This document shows positions 44,818 through 54,749 of a DNA stretch of 64,000 nucleotides, one piece after another. The notes under the pieces are model-generated. The model worked only from the letters and a program-made list of their open reading frames with translations, ran no database searches and was not told the DNA's origin. The stretch is from contig CAKRFU010000001.1 of the NCBI GenBank assembly GCA_934320845.1, positions 1 through 64,000 of the forward strand. Direction: 5' to 3'. The position numbers and the translations under genes are program-made. The DNA comes from an uncultured Lachnospiraceae bacterium (GTDB taxonomy: Bacteria > Bacillota > Clostridia > Lachnospirales > Lachnospiraceae). The stretch's first letter is position 1; each line of letters begins with the position of its first letter.

Positions 44818-45711
44818 TTACTTTGTACTATTATCTGACATTATTGCTGCAAAATCATCCCAAAATTTTTCTGACTCTCTGTCCTGTCTTCTCAACTCTG
44901 ATGCTCTTCTCATATTTACATCTGTTCCAATTCCATTTTCATAACAATATATCAACATATTTCTCTCATCATTATTTCTTGCCAAAATATTTTTACTACA
45001 CACCTTTTCTAAAATTTTTACCGCTTTTTCTGGACATTTTTCCGTTCCCTCACCATTCATATAGCATTGTGCAAGATAATAATAAAAATGCTTCAAATGA
45101 TAATCGCACATTATAAAAGCATTTGATAAATATTTAAATGCTTTATCCTTATCTTCTTCAATAATATTTCCTTCATAGTATGCAATTCCCACTTCTTCCA
45201 TTGCGTCACCATTCCCTAACTCAGCAGCTTTTAAAAAATATGAAAGAGCCTCATACACGTCTTTGTCTACTCCATAGCCATTTTTATAAGAATATCCAAG
45301 TTGATACACTCCCTCAGCATCGCCTAATTCTGCTGCTTTATGAAATAATAATATTGCTTTTTCATAGTCCAAGCTTTCATATCGTTCACTATAATAGTAC
45401 ATACCAAGCTTTGTATAAGCTGCTCCACAGCCTTTATCTGCCGCTTTCTTCAACCAATCAACTGCTTCATCAATCCTATTCATTCCATACCAATAACTAT
45501 CAGCAAATTCTTTTAAAATCTTTCCGATCAAAAACTGAGATTCCAATTTTCCTGCTCTAGCATCTTCAATATTATGTTCATAAATATCTAGAAACTCTAT
45601 TGCTTTTTGGTCTAGTTCAACCTCTTTACCATCTGCAATTATCACATTTCTTTTCTGTAATTTTTTTAAATCTTCCTGTTTCTTCATAAATATTTTTTTT
45701 AATAAGCCCAT
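44818..45711 (-). CDS. Sel1-repeat protein
   Basis: A 297-residue cytosolic protein with four or more Sel1-like repeats (A-x-x-L-G-x-x-Y-x-x-G, for example Y-Q-L-G-Y-S-Y-K-N-G-Y-G-V-D-K-D). Sel1 repeats are helical scaffolds that bind protein partners. It starts 11 bases after the CHAT protein stop with GAGG in between, and is the last gene before the terminator. It may be a target or adaptor of the CHAT protease; inference. Confidence 0.88.
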   Translation of the reverse strand: MGLLKKIFMKKQEDLKKLQKRNVIIADGKEVELDQKAIEFLDIYEHNIEDARAGKLESQFLIGKILKEFADSYWYGMNRIDEAVDWLKKAADKGCGAAYTKLGMYYYSERYESLDYEKAILLFHKAAELGDAEGVYQLGYSYKNGYGVDKDVYEALSYFLKAAELGNGDAMEEVGIAYYEGNIIEEDKDKAFKYLSNAFIMCDYHLKHFYYYLAQCYMNGEGTEKCPEKAVKILEKVCSKNILARNNDERNMLIYCYENGIGTDVNMRRASELRRQDRESEKFWDDFAAIMSDNSTK

Positions 45712-45722
45712 CTATTTTCCTC

Positions 45723-48542
45723 TTACTTAAACATATTTTGATAACAAACAAAACCAGCCCAATAATATGGTGCCTCGAATATCCGTTGTTCAAAATCTGC
45801 ATTCATAATATTATTCAATGTTTTATTCGGAACACTGTCAACTGCATCATTGCTAATAATATAATGATATATCTCACATACTGTCATATTCCGCATTTTC
45901 TTTTTTGCGTCCAGCAAAGATTCCTCAACAGATTTTCCGGCATTCCATTCTTCTGAAAACAACTGAAACAATACTGCAGTAGCAAAATCATCAACCTCCC
46001 ATAATGATGAGACAATATAATTAACTCCTGCTGCCGAAAAAGCAATATGCAATCCAGCAAGATGATTCGAACCATATAACAAACTATTTCCAGAATTACA
46101 TGCTGATAAAACAACTAATTCAGTTCCTGTAAGATTCATTCTACTTATCTCATCAGCAGTCAATATCCCGTTTCCATATTTTTCCTGCTCAACTCCTGAA
46201 TCCATCCAATCTATAATTCCAGCAAAAGACAAAGCACTTGAATACCACACATTCTCTATATCTTCTCTTTCTGCAAATCCATGCGTCGCAATATGAAACA
46301 TTCGATAACCTGATTTAATACAATTTTTCATTGCTCTTTTTCCAATATAGCACTCTTTGCCATATATACTAGCAATACTCTTTGCTTCATATTCACTAAA
46401 AGGCAATGGTACAAGATGCATTCCTCTTTTTCCAGACATAATTTCATCAGAATAACTATCTTTTAAACTATAACTTGGATTTCCAACAATACAAACATCT
46501 GTCAATTCTGAATCCCCATTAGCATAAAATAATTCTCTCACAGTCTGCATATATACTATTCTACAATCTTGCAGTTTAGGATTCTGCATAAGAATCACAT
46601 CAAATGGCACATTTGCATCTACCATGTGCGGACAAATGTAAATTGTTTCTATCCCATTAACATTATCCATACAATTGCCAAATAATTTTGCATAAACATC
46701 CCTTGCTCTTTTTTTATACTTTCGATGTGAATCTTGCATCACTTCTAAAAACTTTTGTAAACTGTCCATTAAATCCTTAATATTCTTATTTTTATGATAT
46801 TGTAAAGTAATCTCCCTTTCTTTTATCCAAATAAAACATTCCAGCATATCATAATCATAGGATTGCGCAATATCTTCTGTCGACTGTAAATATAAATCTG
46901 ATTTTGAAAAAAAAATGTCTATTACAATAGAAAACTCTGGTACACTCTGCTCAAACTCATTAATAGAATAATGTGGTATCTTGTTACGTTTCCCATATTT
47001 TGCTGAAAACAGATTTCCCAATTCCGTTAATCTTCTCTGTAAATCATTTATAGTGTCTTTACTTGCAGTCTGAGAAAATACATTACACGACATTTGTGCA
47101 ATTAAATCCTTAACACTATTTACCTCCTTTAAAATCTCACAAAGCTCTTTATTATTCACGAGCTGATAGTCTCTATACCTTACAATCGTCGGAAGCAAAT
47201 TCTTATAATTTAAAATATACTCAAATTTTGCTTTATTAGGTATAATTTTTTCTAACGATGAATACGCAAATACAAAAGCAGACTCTGCATTTGAAAGTGC
47301 ATCTAGCATCCTGTCATTATCTATATAATACTGACATTGCTGAATGTATTTATATAGTTGAATCATCAAATGTTTACCACAATTTTTAAGTTTTGTTTCT
47401 TCATTTAATTCTCCATACACTCTTAACAACACTACCATCTGTGGTAAATAAGCGACAAATTCTCCTTCTGGACATCCTTCTTCCATATACCGTTCATACA
47501 CTTTATCTATAAATTCTATATAATTTCTTTTTTGCATCTTAGAAAGTATTGCTGAAACCAGATCCAATGCTGTTTTTTCTGTTACATATTCGGCTCGAAA
47601 ATCATTTGTTTTTCTTCTTTTTTCCAACAATAGCTCCGCGTTTTGATACACTTTATCTTCTATTGTAACTTTACATCTATCAGCAATATCTATAAAAGAA
47701 AAATACAAATTCGATAAATATACGTTTTCGTCCAAATCAGTCATAATTCCTTTATCAAAAATTTTTTTTAAAACATGATAAGCTAAACGATATTCACCTT
47801 TCATAGATAATGCAACCGTATAACCATAAAACATCCGATGAATCTCATTCATATCATCAATTTTCATTTCATTTTTCAAATATTTAACGTATAAAAATCT
47901 TCCTAAATCAGCAGCATGCTCTAATTGACCAGATAATGCATATGAAAATAGTAATTGATTTAAAAAAAATAATTTTAAATTACTGATTTCTTCAGCATAC
48001 TCAACCTGATTTAAAATCATCGTACCATAATGAATTGCCACAGCATAATTTCCTAATTTCACATAATATGAAGCAGCCAAACCTGAATACATAATTTGCA
48101 AATATTCTCTTCGTTGTATTTCGATTTCATTATCTTCACTTAAATTACAAACTTCCTCTAAAATTTCTTCAAACAATTCATTTGATTTTCCATCAAGCAA
48201 TAATGACATTAAATCAATCAATAAAATACTATACTGTTCCTTAATTATTTTGAACTGTTCTTGAGAAATATTAGTTTTAACAATGTTTCTCAGATACATA
48301 TATGTATCTCTACACTGCCGTTTGTCTATATCTGAATCATACCAAAAATGGTATCGTGTATAATTACACTCTACTATCCAATTTAAAAGCTGATATTTTT
48401 TTATCCTACCAGCCATTTCTAATGCCTTGTCAATATAAGACAATATCATAATTGAATCACCCTGTTCTTCTGCATAAACAGCTGCATCATTTAATCTAAT
48501 AATTTCATTTATCAGCTTTGATTTTTTCTTTTTTTCGAACAT
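45723..48542 (-). CDS. CHAT-domain (caspase-like) protease with helical-repeat region
   Basis: A 939-residue protein. Residues 1 to about 600 are helical and TPR-like; the C-terminal ~300 residues form a CHAT domain. The catalytic dyad is seen as H-I-A-T-H-G-F (near 751) and V-L-S-A-C-N-S-G (near 812), followed by A-F-S-A-A-G-V and S-S-L-W-E-V-D-D. Family members include separases, gasdermin-activating and CRISPR-associated proteases. GGAGG before ATG 48542 is better than the ATG at 48572. It is the probable effector of the island. Confidence 0.9.
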   Translation of the reverse strand: MFEKKKKSKLINEIIRLNDAAVYAEEQGDSIMILSYIDKALEMAGRIKKYQLLNWIVECNYTRYHFWYDSDIDKRQCRDTYMYLRNIVKTNISQEQFKIIKEQYSILLIDLMSLLLDGKSNELFEEILEEVCNLSEDNEIEIQRREYLQIMYSGLAASYYVKLGNYAVAIHYGTMILNQVEYAEEISNLKLFFLNQLLFSYALSGQLEHAADLGRFLYVKYLKNEMKIDDMNEIHRMFYGYTVALSMKGEYRLAYHVLKKIFDKGIMTDLDENVYLSNLYFSFIDIADRCKVTIEDKVYQNAELLLEKRRKTNDFRAEYVTEKTALDLVSAILSKMQKRNYIEFIDKVYERYMEEGCPEGEFVAYLPQMVVLLRVYGELNEETKLKNCGKHLMIQLYKYIQQCQYYIDNDRMLDALSNAESAFVFAYSSLEKIIPNKAKFEYILNYKNLLPTIVRYRDYQLVNNKELCEILKEVNSVKDLIAQMSCNVFSQTASKDTINDLQRRLTELGNLFSAKYGKRNKIPHYSINEFEQSVPEFSIVIDIFFSKSDLYLQSTEDIAQSYDYDMLECFIWIKEREITLQYHKNKNIKDLMDSLQKFLEVMQDSHRKYKKRARDVYAKLFGNCMDNVNGIETIYICPHMVDANVPFDVILMQNPKLQDCRIVYMQTVRELFYANGDSELTDVCIVGNPSYSLKDSYSDEIMSGKRGMHLVPLPFSEYEAKSIASIYGKECYIGKRAMKNCIKSGYRMFHIATHGFAEREDIENVWYSSALSFAGIIDWMDSGVEQEKYGNGILTADEISRMNLTGTELVVLSACNSGNSLLYGSNHLAGLHIAFSAAGVNYIVSSLWEVDDFATAVLFQLFSEEWNAGKSVEESLLDAKKKMRNMTVCEIYHYIISNDAVDSVPNKTLNNIMNADFEQRIFEAPYYWAGFVCYQNMFK

Positions 48543-48568
48543 AAACTGTTCCTCCAATATAGAAGATA

Positions 48569-48844
48569 TCAATCATCAAATATAAACCATTCTCTATTTC
48601 TCTCTTTAAATATTCCAAACAATATGTTTAAAGTTTTATCATCCTCCACCGGATAATATTCGCAAAAATTTTTCTGTACATTTTCCTGCATAATATAAAC
48701 ATCTTCCGAATCCAATTCATCCACTGACAACATAAAAGCATATGTCTTATTTTCATACTCTATCGTATCACAAATTTCCATTTCAAAATCTTCTTCATCT
48801 GAAGAAAAAATACAATAATTGCCGGCAAGGTCTTCAATTTTCAT
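48569..48844 (-). CDS. Small DUF1292-like protein
   Basis: A 91-residue acidic protein resembling DUF1292 proteins (D-E-E-x-F-E-x-x-D-x-I-E-Y-x-x-K-x-Y-x-x-x-x, then D-x-x-x-x-I). Its ATG overlaps the preceding stop (ATGA), so it is translated with the zinc-finger gene. Function unknown. Confidence 0.65.
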   Translation of the reverse strand: MKIEDLAGNYCIFSSDEEDFEMEICDTIEYENKTYAFMLSVDELDSEDVYIMQENVQKNFCEYYPVEDDKTLNILFGIFKERNREWFIFDD

Positions 48845-49434
48845 TCCGTCTTCTCCCTAATAATCAATTCATAATTACTATCTTTAACATCAATGATAAT
48901 TTCTAAACACTCCTCCATTTCATTATATGTAAAAGGAATAATTTTCTCTTTCCCATTTTCAACATACACGACCTCATACTTTCCATCACCAAAATATTCA
49001 TCATCCAATCGAACTGTTAAATGATTACCATGTAAAGAAATAGAAGAGTACTCCGATTGCTGATTGACAAAAAACTGATTATTTTTATTACCTTCACCTC
49101 TAGCTGCTGCAAGTTGTGGTTCCGGCATAAAATTCCATAACTTTGCCACCGTATTTTCCAAAGCTTGGTTTACAGATATCTGCAGCTTTCCTGCAATATT
49201 ATTAATTTTAACAAATATATTGTCATGTCCACTTTCACCAATTAACATATCTAAATCTAATAAATTTTTCTCACATAATTCATACGCTGCAACGATACCG
49301 ATACAAAATTCTTCATAGCAGGATTGACATTGCACCATATGCATTTTAGCTTTGACAAGTTCATCTGAAAGCATCTTTTTTTTCAAATAATAATATGTCA
49401 ATTTATCTATCTGATTCTGTGTCAAATGATTCAT
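48841..49434 (-). CDS. Zinc-finger anti-sigma-like protein
   Basis: A 197-residue soluble protein. Near residue 37 it has H-M-V-Q-C-Q-S-C, the H-x3-C-x2-C knuckle of zf-HC2 anti-sigma factors; no membrane helix follows. The C-terminal part is beta-rich and acidic. GGAGG sets ATG 49434. It comes 29 bases after a sigma-like gene, a usual sigma/anti-sigma order, and is coupled to the DUF1292-like gene. It might control island transcription or the CHAT protein; inference. Confidence 0.65.
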   Translation of the reverse strand: MNHLTQNQIDKLTYYYLKKKMLSDELVKAKMHMVQCQSCYEEFCIGIVAAYELCEKNLLDLDMLIGESGHDNIFVKINNIAGKLQISVNQALENTVAKLWNFMPEPQLAAARGEGNKNNQFFVNQQSEYSSISLHGNHLTVRLDDEYFGDGKYEVVYVENGKEKIIPFTYNEMEECLEIIIDVKDSNYELIIREKTE

Positions 49435-49463
49435 GTCTGTCACCTCCATAAGTTTTCAAATAG

Positions 49464-50513
49464 TCATCTGCTTAAATCATAAATAATTTTTTCTGCTCGT
49501 CCAACAGCCGCTTTCCGAAACTCTCTATCTTGACACATCCTTCTTTTGGTGTCTTCATATAAGCGCATTTCCACTCGAGACGGCCAATTCTTTATCCGCA
49601 AAGTACCAAATTCATCTGTAATAACTATATCTTTAACCATTTTCCCTTCATACTCGTCTTTTAGAGCCAGTCGATATGGTTCTCCCCAAGAAAATGGCAT
49701 TCCAACTATCGGTTCCTGCTGGTAAAGTTTTTCAAATTCCTCACTCAGAAACCCTGTTGTCTGCTCACTCATTGCATCCACTGCCCATTTCAGGAGGATA
49801 GAACTGTTCCTGTTAATATCTCCGCCGATTTCACCATCTCTAAACCATGAATTTCCATTCCCTCTTGCTGACATACGATTTATGTTTTCTTTAAACAAAT
49901 CATCACTACTTTCCTTAAACATCATAGGTAATAACGATGTATAACAATATGTAATCATCTGGTACGGAATTTCTTTATTATCCATCAATGCCTGTCTAAA
50001 AAATCCAAGTACCCTCTTATCAGAATCATTCTCTTCCTTTGCAAGCACATCTCCCAAAACATCCGACGAAGTATTATCTTCCCGTTTATTTTTTGCATTA
50101 ATTCTTTCGATATCATCCATATCATCATTTTCAAGCTTTGTTTTTTCAGAATACACTTTATTTTTATTCAAAACATGATGATACGCATGCTGCACTATAT
50201 TGTATAATAATCCAAATATTCCCTGCTCAATCACAGACTCCTGCAATCCCCTTATACACATTTTAAAAAAATCCTCACATGCCTGATCCAAGATTATATC
50301 TGTATAATCCGGTGGCCAGGCAGACTTTCTTGCATAGTTTACTGCTAAATCATAAAATTTGTAATAAATTACCCTGCATACAATATCCATTGCCTGAGAA
50401 TCATTTCGCATAAGTGATTCAGCCAAACTATTTACAACCTCTGCCGCATCATCTCCATCATGAATTACTGTCAAATATCTTTCACGGTAATAAGCTCTTG
50501 AATCTTGTAACAT
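49464..50513 (-). CDS. Sigma-factor-like protein, divergent
   Basis: A 349-residue soluble protein. Residues 30-125 loosely follow sigma-70 region 2 (helical, with D-Y-T-D-I-I-L-D-Q-A and G-I-F-G-L-L-Y-N-I-V-Q-H-A). A linker rich in Lys, Asp and Asn follows, then a helical region and a C-terminal part not typical of region 4. AAGGAG precedes the ATG and a promoter lies upstream. Its partner is the zinc-finger gene. I am unsure it binds RNA polymerase. Confidence 0.5.
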   Translation of the reverse strand: MLQDSRAYYRERYLTVIHDGDDAAEVVNSLAESLMRNDSQAMDIVCRVIYYKFYDLAVNYARKSAWPPDYTDIILDQACEDFFKMCIRGLQESVIEQGIFGLLYNIVQHAYHHVLNKNKVYSEKTKLENDDMDDIERINAKNKREDNTSSDVLGDVLAKEENDSDKRVLGFFRQALMDNKEIPYQMITYCYTSLLPMMFKESSDDLFKENINRMSARGNGNSWFRDGEIGGDINRNSSILLKWAVDAMSEQTTGFLSEEFEKLYQQEPIVGMPFSWGEPYRLALKDEYEGKMVKDIVITDEFGTLRIKNWPSRVEMRLYEDTKRRMCQDREFRKAAVGRAEKIIYDLSR

Positions 50514-50548
50514 AATTTTGCTCCTTTACAGTTGTTTCAATGCTTTCT

Positions 50549-50577
50549 ATTATATTCGTCAAATTGTTTAATACCAA
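50549..50577 (-). promoter_or_regulatory. Internal promoter before the sigma-like gene
   Basis: Minus strand TTGGTA (50572-50577), 17-base spacer, TATAAT (50549-50554). It would allow the sigma/zinc-finger/CHAT part to be transcribed apart from the kinase part. Confidence 0.55.
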
Positions 50578-50605
50578 TAGGCGTTAGCATTTCTATCACT
50601 CCACT

Positions 50606-53600
50606 TTAATTTACTTTTCTTAAGATTTTTTCATAGTAACTACTATCTGAATCAGGCTTAAATTCCTGCGGTCTATATTCTGTTTCAAACTCAATATTAT
50701 CCGGTCCATCATAATTTGCTCCATATGTATTAAAATAATACTGATGTGTCTCATATCTATGTAAAATTCTTATTATTATTGGGTTTTTCTTTTGAACTTC
50801 AACAGAATAATTACCTCTCACAGAACCTTTATTACATACAATTCGTGACATTTTATCTTCAGCCCATTCCTTTCCCTGGTAATGTAATTGCAAAGCTACA
50901 AGTTTTTCAGCCATCTTATCTACATTTGAACCGTTTTGTAAAATCTTATACATTTCCTCTAATTTTGAATTTTTATTTCTCCCCTTACACATTTTCTTAT
51001 ATTTTTTTGCAATCTTTTTCAATTCTTTAATATCACCATTTTCAATATAATATTGTTGTTTCTCATATAACTTATTCAAATATTTGTTTAAATAACTCTG
51101 TGCATTTACATAATTGTTGTCCCTTGATATTACATTTAAATAATGCATTACTGCTTTTTCTTTTTTACCTTTTACTTTTGCTAAACTTCCTTTCTTATAC
51201 TCAGCCTTTGAAATATCTAGATTATCAAGTGTATTTTTAAGCTTTTTATTAATTACATACCCTGCACTATCGCACATAGCATAATATTTTTGTCTTTCAC
51301 TCTTGTATTCCTTCGTGCTTAAATCACCGCTATTATATTCATTTATAAGCTTTTTATCCGCATTTGACTCTGTGATATAAAGTACACCTTTTGTCACCAT
51401 TGAATCAAATCGCCTTATACCGCCTTGTAATGTTTTATTTTCCTGTGAATACTCGCTCGCCTTAACAATGTTATTATTCCACATCGCACCTAATACTTTC
51501 TTTGCAGGCACATGATTAAATGTGAATAATATCGCTGCTACTGCTGCAACAAAAATTAATGCTGCTGTTCTGCTCTTTTCATATGAACTGTTTATTCCTT
51601 TTAAATTATATTTTTCAAAATATGCATTTACTCCGTTCTCCTGTAACCCAGACATCTGAACTATCTCTTTTTCCGCTGAATTCAATCCACTTATTCTGTT
51701 GTTCGCTGCCATAGCCTCAATTTTATTTTTTGTAGCTCCAATCAATCTGCTTCTTTTAGTCAACTCACTGTTTTTTTTATATAATTTTAAGTTACTCAAA
51801 GTATCTCTAAAATCAGGTCTACAACCATACGCAAAAACACAGCCTGATACTACATCTAAAATTACAAGTCCAAACGTATATGACTTATTAAATACTCCAC
51901 TGTCAAACTCTTTACTTGTGGCAAACATAATTCCTGATATTAATAAACCACATCCTAATAAGATAACTAATAAAACTATCGCAAAATCAAAAACTATTTT
52001 TACTTTACTTTTAGAAAGAAGCCCATCCAGCCCATTTCCTGCAAATCTTCTAAATGCATTTTCAAATCTTTTAATAAATTCATATGTAGCTTCAACCGAT
52101 TGCTTTGCTGTATTATTTTGGGATTTGGGATTTTCAATCTTAAATTTTCCCTTGCAATATGCCTGTGCAACACACATAGGAACAAGAAAATTTCCATCGA
52201 CTAAATACAAATTGCTTTTTTCACTCTTTGCAATAATTGCACTATTTATAAATCCATTTTCACCATCCTTTTGTGTACACAATAGCATTCCTGAATTTAC
52301 AATACCTTTGTCATAAACAAAAATTTCTATTGTATCCGTAATTAAATTCTGTAAAGCAAACAAATTTCTCACAAAACCACAAAATACTTTATAGTCTTCC
52401 AAACCTTTAAGTTCTTCTTTTAAAACCTCTTCTCCATGATCTAAACGTTTTTTATACTCACCTGCTTTTGCATTCCCAGTAGTATCAATATATTCCCAAT
52501 TATTTTTCTGTCTTATATAATCACATATTATTCTGACATAACAGGTCTGCATAAAAGTATCTCTAATACCTGTTACATTATTATTTTCTTCATCGCAAAA
52601 GGCTAACAATACAATCAGTTCTAAAATTTGCTCTACCTTAGAACCTTCCATACTAATCTCATCTAGTAATCTGTAATCCAAACCATATATATTTATAAGA
52701 CACGCCTTTAGTCGTTCACTTTCCTTATAATCATTTAAAAATTCCAATACCGGACTATCTGATTCGGCTTCATTTGTATTTACTATTTTCATTGCCAAAT
52801 CAATATTATCACTTGAAAAAGTATCTTTTATAAAATGATTCAGATTCTTTATTTTGCCTTTAGTATATACATTAACTATATAACTATCCATACTGCCACT
52901 TTCAGCATTTTTATAACACATTTCTGCCAGATAATATTTAGCTAATCGAATGGATTTTTTTGCCATATCATTGAGATATTCAATATTTTTCATGCAACCA
53001 TAATAATCTACATTTTGCTTATCATTATCGGATGAATTTTCATCTACAAAGCGAATCTGTGGATAAAGTAACTCCTTTAAGGCACGTGAGCTCACCAGCT
53101 CATCAAATTCATTTCCATCTGCACTTTCAGCATCTTTATATAGCCCTTCTGCTACAGCTCTATAGTCTGTATTTCCATTTTCATCTTCATAAATACACCC
53201 CTTCCACGCAAATGCCATATTCTTTCCCAATAGAGCGACTATCTCGGCTAAAGCTGCATGTTTTGAAATATCAGAAGATATATTTTCATAATCGTATTCT
53301 ATATTGCTAATCCTGTCCGATGAATTCTTATAATCCATCCCCAGTTTATTTTTATAATTTTCTCCTAATCTTCCTCTTGTTACTTCCTCAATTCCTTTTT
53401 TCCAGCTAAGAGCCATCGCTCTGGCAAGTTCCTCCTCTGAATGACAGTCTTTTGAGTCAAACTGATACATATACTGAACTTTTTTATCTTTTCCCGTTGG
53501 ATTATCAACTTCAAGAACAGCACCATCTAACCAAGCCATTACCTCATTATATCCCGCACGTTCCAGATAATTATAACGAAATAAAGCCCTTACAAGATTT

Positions 53601-54661
53601 ACCATTCTTTGATTTTTTTCTAAATTTGGTGGGAATTTGAATTTTGCACATCTACACGCATCTGATGTACCACTTGAAAACATTCGTTTTGCCGTTCCCT
53701 CATACATACTGCAATAAATATCACATATAACAACTCCTAATTGAAAAAAATCATATTTTGAATTAGCAGTAACTTCTATTTTATCGTTTCCCAAATTTAC
53801 ACTTTGCCCCACTGAACCATCATATTCCGGTGGTATATATCCTCGCGTTCCCTTTGCTGTCTCTGTTACCGCAACATCACTTATAGATAAATTAGCCGAA
53901 GTAACAATACCATAATCAATAATAATTGGTCTTTCTAAATTGCCATATAAAATATTATCTGGTTTTATATCTCTATGATAATATCCTTTCATATGCATTA
54001 TATTTAACGATTCACTTATATTCTTTATAAGTTCAATTATTTCCTGGTCTGACAATGTATGATTTTTCAAATATTCAAATAAATTCTCTGTTCCAGAATA
54101 ATCAGGCAAAATATATGCCCTATCGCCTCGTCCCTCTACAAATCCCCTATCACATATTTCCATCAAACCATCCTTACAATCAGGTTGAACGGCATCGATA
54201 AAATCATCAATATGTCTATTATATTTTTTACTAAAGTAAATCTTAGCAACATATCGTTTCTTTGTCTCAATACATTCAACATGATATAATTCAGCCTCTC
54301 CACCTTCATTGAAACATTCACCGATAATCCTATAATGTTTATCTCCATTCTCATTAACAATTACTTTTTCCGTATTATTACTGTTGTTGCCATTGTCTCC
54401 ATAAAACTTTCTTGTATTTTTCTGTGCCGCATCATTTATAAAATCATTCTTACCATTTTCCTCTACATTTGGTAATGTACTCGTGTTTACTTTTTCTGAC
54501 ATTTCAGGCAGTACACTTGTGTTTACTTTTTCTGACATCCCGGGCAATACACTTGTATTTACTTTTTCTGACATCCCGGGCAGTACACTTGTATTTACTT
54601 TTTCTGACATCCCGGGCAGTACATCTGTCTTTACTTCTTCATTCTTTACTTTGTTATCCAT
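50606..54661 (-). CDS. Giant membrane Ser/Thr protein kinase
   Basis: A 1351-residue protein. Residues 1-65 hold a 12-residue tandem repeat with regularly spaced threonines. The kinase domain (about 108-390) keeps Lys in Y-V-A-K-I-Y, H-R-D-I-K-P-D-N (near 230), D-Y-G in place of D-F-G, and G-T-R-G-Y-I-P-P-E-Y. A long helical region follows, then three membrane helices (two near 870-920, one near 1040) and a Lys/Tyr-rich C-terminal domain. PP2C and FHA genes just upstream form the signalling set. GAGGAG precedes the ATG. Confidence 0.9.
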   Translation of the reverse strand: MDNKVKNEEVKTDVLPGMSEKVNTSVLPGMSEKVNTSVLPGMSEKVNTSVLPEMSEKVNTSTLPNVEENGKNDFINDAAQKNTRKFYGDNGNNSNNTEKVIVNENGDKHYRIIGECFNEGGEAELYHVECIETKKRYVAKIYFSKKYNRHIDDFIDAVQPDCKDGLMEICDRGFVEGRGDRAYILPDYSGTENLFEYLKNHTLSDQEIIELIKNISESLNIMHMKGYYHRDIKPDNILYGNLERPIIIDYGIVTSANLSISDVAVTETAKGTRGYIPPEYDGSVGQSVNLGNDKIEVTANSKYDFFQLGVVICDIYCSMYEGTAKRMFSSGTSDACRCAKFKFPPNLEKNQRMVNLVRALFRYNYLERAGYNEVMAWLDGAVLEVDNPTGKDKKVQYMYQFDSKDCHSEEELARAMALSWKKGIEEVTRGRLGENYKNKLGMDYKNSSDRISNIEYDYENISSDISKHAALAEIVALLGKNMAFAWKGCIYEDENGNTDYRAVAEGLYKDAESADGNEFDELVSSRALKELLYPQIRFVDENSSDNDKQNVDYYGCMKNIEYLNDMAKKSIRLAKYYLAEMCYKNAESGSMDSYIVNVYTKGKIKNLNHFIKDTFSSDNIDLAMKIVNTNEAESDSPVLEFLNDYKESERLKACLINIYGLDYRLLDEISMEGSKVEQILELIVLLAFCDEENNNVTGIRDTFMQTCYVRIICDYIRQKNNWEYIDTTGNAKAGEYKKRLDHGEEVLKEELKGLEDYKVFCGFVRNLFALQNLITDTIEIFVYDKGIVNSGMLLCTQKDGENGFINSAIIAKSEKSNLYLVDGNFLVPMCVAQAYCKGKFKIENPKSQNNTAKQSVEATYEFIKRFENAFRRFAGNGLDGLLSKSKVKIVFDFAIVLLVILLGCGLLISGIMFATSKEFDSGVFNKSYTFGLVILDVVSGCVFAYGCRPDFRDTLSNLKLYKKNSELTKRSRLIGATKNKIEAMAANNRISGLNSAEKEIVQMSGLQENGVNAYFEKYNLKGINSSYEKSRTAALIFVAAVAAILFTFNHVPAKKVLGAMWNNNIVKASEYSQENKTLQGGIRRFDSMVTKGVLYITESNADKKLINEYNSGDLSTKEYKSERQKYYAMCDSAGYVINKKLKNTLDNLDISKAEYKKGSLAKVKGKKEKAVMHYLNVISRDNNYVNAQSYLNKYLNKLYEKQQYYIENGDIKELKKIAKKYKKMCKGRNKNSKLEEMYKILQNGSNVDKMAEKLVALQLHYQGKEWAEDKMSRIVCNKGSVRGNYSVEVQKKNPIIIRILHRYETHQYYFNTYGANYDGPDNIEFETEYRPQEFKPDSDSSYYEKILRKVN
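54473..54628 (-). repeat. 36-bp tandem repeat encoding a T-x-x-L-P array
   Basis: The kinase N-terminus has five units of 12 residues (V-L-P-G-M-S-E-K-V-N-T-S). Threonines fall at residues 12, 24, 36, 48 and 60, each followed by leucine at +3 and proline at +4. The DNA units are nearly identical, including a recurring CCCGGG, which points to recent duplication or slippage. Confidence 0.9.
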
Positions 54662-54749
54662 ATATTATTTTTCTCCTCGCTCGTAAATCATAATCAAAAA
54701 ATAATCATTTGTTTTATAAATGCCACAGAAATAAACCTCTGTAAAATTT

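Noticed and set aside
54483..54693. Repetitive plus-strand ORFs over the kinase N-terminus
   Set aside because: They are the antisense reading of the 36-bp repeats; the minus-strand frame continues into a clear kinase.
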